A stretch of 7,716 bases of DNA from Actinomycetota bacterium (GTDB lineage Bacteria > Actinomycetota > Acidimicrobiia > Acidimicrobiales > Ilumatobacteraceae), in the NCBI GenBank assembly GCA_009705435.1, contig WLTJ01000069.1, positions 1-7,716 of the forward strand, written 5' to 3'. The notes beneath the pieces were generated by a model. It was not told the origin of the DNA and made no database searches. It worked only from the letters and a program-made list of their open reading frames with translations. Positions 6,536 to 7,716 of this stretch are shown piece after piece; the stretch's first letter is position 1; the number at the start of each line of letters is the position of its first letter. A program made the position numbers and the translations under genes.

Positions 6536-7075
6536 CGCGGGGTTGTGCGCCGTCCAGGTCTGCCAAGATTCGAGACACTCAGGAAGTTCACCTTTGCCCG
6601 TTTGATGTATTGGCCACTGAGCTTCATCTAAACCTGCAGGTGGATTAGGCATCTCATGGCCGTACCACAACAGATGTCGGCGGCGCGCAAATAGCCAATC
6701 ACCGTTGACTCGTTGATAGGTGTCGTGGTACTGAATCTGGTGAATAATCCAAGCACCTTGCGAATCTTCAATTTCCCCGCGGCAAGAAACAATTCCTGTG
6801 GCATTGTCCCCGTCTTGGATATCAATGAGATGGTTATTGACCTGCAAGATCACCCGACCTAAGGAATGCATTTGCGAATCAAAGCTTTCTTTCAAAGCTT
6901 GAGTGCCCGACAACTGGCGAGTGATCTTGATCTCAGGAATAAACAACGCGGCTAGTTTTTGTGTGTCTCGCGCTCCATAATAAATCGCATATCGACTGGC
7001 GATCTGGCGGATATCCTCACAGGCGATCAACCAATCGACAGGATGAGACTGTTTAAAAGACTCTGCGTTACTCAT
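6530..7075 (-). CDS. SnoaL/NTF2-like family protein
   Basis: About 181 residues, single-domain alpha+beta cone fold (SnoaL_4 / nuclear transport factor 2-like) judged from the pattern. The N-terminal helix segment IRQIASRYAIYYGARDTQKLAALF matches the usual 'I..L..RYa...D..d...la.lF' signature (not written fully here), followed by beta-strand-rich sequence and a C-terminal RRRHLLWYG. Members include polyketide cyclases, ketosteroid isomerase relatives and many proteins of unknown function; the substrate is unknown. I choose the ATG at 7075: AAGG (minus strand, 7088-7085) is 9 nt upstream of it but only 3 nt from the other in-frame ATG at 7081, which would add two residues. It lies directly behind the 3alpha-HSD-like SDR on the same strand, so the two are probably one operon. 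Its position suggests isomerisation or hydration of a cyclic keto intermediate, which is inference. Confidence 0.8.
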   Translation of the reverse strand: MSNAESFKQSHPVDWLIACEDIRQIASRYAIYYGARDTQKLAALFIPEIKITRQLSGTQALKESFDSQMHSLGRVILQVNNHLIDIQDGDNATGIVSCRGEIEDSQGAWIIHQIQYHDTYQRVNGDWLFARRRHLLWYGHEMPNPPAGLDEAQWPIHQTGKGELPECLESWQTWTAHNPAL

Positions 7076-7084
7076 GATCATCTA

Positions 7085-7088
7085 CCTT
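7085..7088 (-). promoter_or_regulatory. Shine-Dalgarno deciding the SnoaL-like start
   Basis: AAGG on the minus strand, overlapping the TAA stop of the upstream SDR (7089-7087). Spacing is 9 nt to the ATG at 7075 and 3 nt to the ATG at 7081, favouring the former. The overlap with the stop implies that translation of this gene follows that of the SDR. Confidence 0.5.
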
Positions 7089-7716
7089 ACGGCAAAGGAT
7101 GTGGATGAACTGTCGGTTGCAATAGAGCATCCGTACCACCGTCCACGAATAAAACTTGGCCGACGATAAATGAAGCCTCTGAGGACAACAAAAACGCAAT
7201 CGCCGAGGCAATCTCATCCGCCCGACCCCAACGGCCCCGCGGAATCGGAATCATTTTCAAACGCTCGGCCATGACAGGCACATCGAGTAAGGGTCGAGTC
7301 ATTGCAGTATCAATGACTCCTGGAGCAACCGCATTGAGGCGAATACCTGATTGCATCCACTCATTAGATTTCATCCGAACCCAGAAAGCGATCGCTAATT
7401 TGCCGGCGGGGTATGGAATGTACGTGTCACCGACTCCATATTTGGCCACTGTTGTCTCTTCATCATCGTTGAGAAAGCCCAGTGCATCTTCAATCGAGAG
7501 GCCCGGAGTCATTGTCGTCGAGTTTGACGAGATCATCACCACTGCTGGGTCGGCTCCCTTCTCAAGTGCCGATCGCAAGCCGTTGACGAGTGCCATGGTG
7601 CCATAAAAATTCACTCGCACTTTCAGTTCATTTGATGCTGGGTTACTGACTCCGGCACAAGGGACCAAGCCGTCGAGGACACCTCCACACAAAGCAGTGA
7701 CCTCATCCACAATTCG
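7087..7716 (-). CDS. 3alpha-hydroxysteroid dehydrogenase/carbonyl reductase-like SDR, 5'-truncated
   Basis: The C-terminal 210 residues of an SDR; the nucleotide-binding N-terminus with TGxxxGxG lies beyond the right edge. The frame is open to the last base (reads RIVDEV), so the GTG at 7710 is not the true start. LDGLVPCAG replaces the usual NNAG, as in Comamonas-type 3alpha-HSD (DGLVLCAG). Counting that GTG codon as 1, the catalytic Ser is 61 or 62 (MISSNS), and Tyr100 and Lys104 form YPAGK. The Ser-Tyr gap of about 38 residues is an insert typical of that subfamily. GIRLNAVAPGVIDTAMTRPL and the C-terminal FVDGGTDALLQPT also match the 3alpha-HSD pattern. The family reversibly oxidises 3alpha-hydroxysteroids and reduces carbonyl compounds with NAD(P)(H). 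It is the first visible gene of a two-gene minus-strand operon with the SnoaL-like protein. Steroid specificity is suggested, not proven. Confidence 0.85.
   Translation of the reverse strand, partial: RIVDEVTALCGGVLDGLVPCAGVSNPASNELKVRVNFYGTMALVNGLRSALEKGADPAVVMISSNSTTMTPGLSIEDALGFLNDDEETTVAKYGVGDTYIPYPAGKLAIAFWVRMKSNEWMQSGIRLNAVAPGVIDTAMTRPLLDVPVMAERLKMIPIPRGRWGRADEIASAIAFLLSSEASFIVGQVLFVDGGTDALLQPTVHPHPLP

Noticed and set aside
6879..6900. Nine-base direct repeat TCAAAGCTT with 13-nt period
   Set aside because: It is inside the SnoaL-like coding region, has only two copies, and its period is not a multiple of three; chance from codon use is the simplest view.
7708..7710. GTG as start of the right-hand SDR
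   Set aside because: The protein would lack the Rossmann dinucleotide-binding motif and the frame continues to the edge, so the gene is truncated by the window.

Overview
This 7.7 kb window most likely comes from an actinobacterium (Actinomycetota). The adenosine deaminase is of the mycobacterial type. The acyl-CoA ligase closely resembles FadD17 of mycobacteria, and one SDR belongs to the Rv3502c / MFE-2 class. Base composition, judged by eye, is near half GC, low for a mycobacterium, so a moderate-GC lineage such as a planktonic actinobacterium or an acidimicrobiid fits better; this placement is an inference. Packing is very tight: the only gap above a few bases is a 110-bp divergent intergenic region. 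No RNA gene, mobile element, CRISPR array or transcription regulator was seen.

Left end (1-1746, + strand): nucleoside and base salvage. A 5'-truncated adenosine deaminase (add) is followed by uracil phosphoribosyltransferase (upp). A plausible leaderless promoter for upp lies in the end of add.

Centre (1748-6535): a lipid- or steroid-type catabolic block. A minus-strand SDR of the (3R)-hydroxyacyl-CoA / 17beta-hydroxysteroid dehydrogenase class (1748-2638) is divergent from a three-gene plus-strand operon. That operon encodes a second SDR (2749-3651), an amidohydrolase-2 family metal enzyme (3648-4877) and a FadD17-like acyl-CoA synthetase (4874-6535), joined by GTGA and ATGA start/stop overlaps. 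The divergent region holds an 8-6-8 inverted repeat and an exact TTGACA.

Right end (6530-7716, - strand): a 3alpha-hydroxysteroid-dehydrogenase-like SDR, cut by the window edge, followed after 5 nt by a SnoaL/NTF2-like protein. This pair converges on the fadD-like gene with a 6-bp overlap.

Together the central and right-hand genes would activate a carboxylic acid as its CoA thioester, oxidise or reduce hydroxyl/keto groups with three different SDRs, and process the product with a metal-dependent hydrolase/decarboxylase and a SnoaL-fold protein. A steroid, bile-acid-like or terpenoid acid is the best guess for the substrate, but it is not shown by the sequence. No radically new system was recognised; the most interesting point is this compact, regulator-free combination of enzymes.
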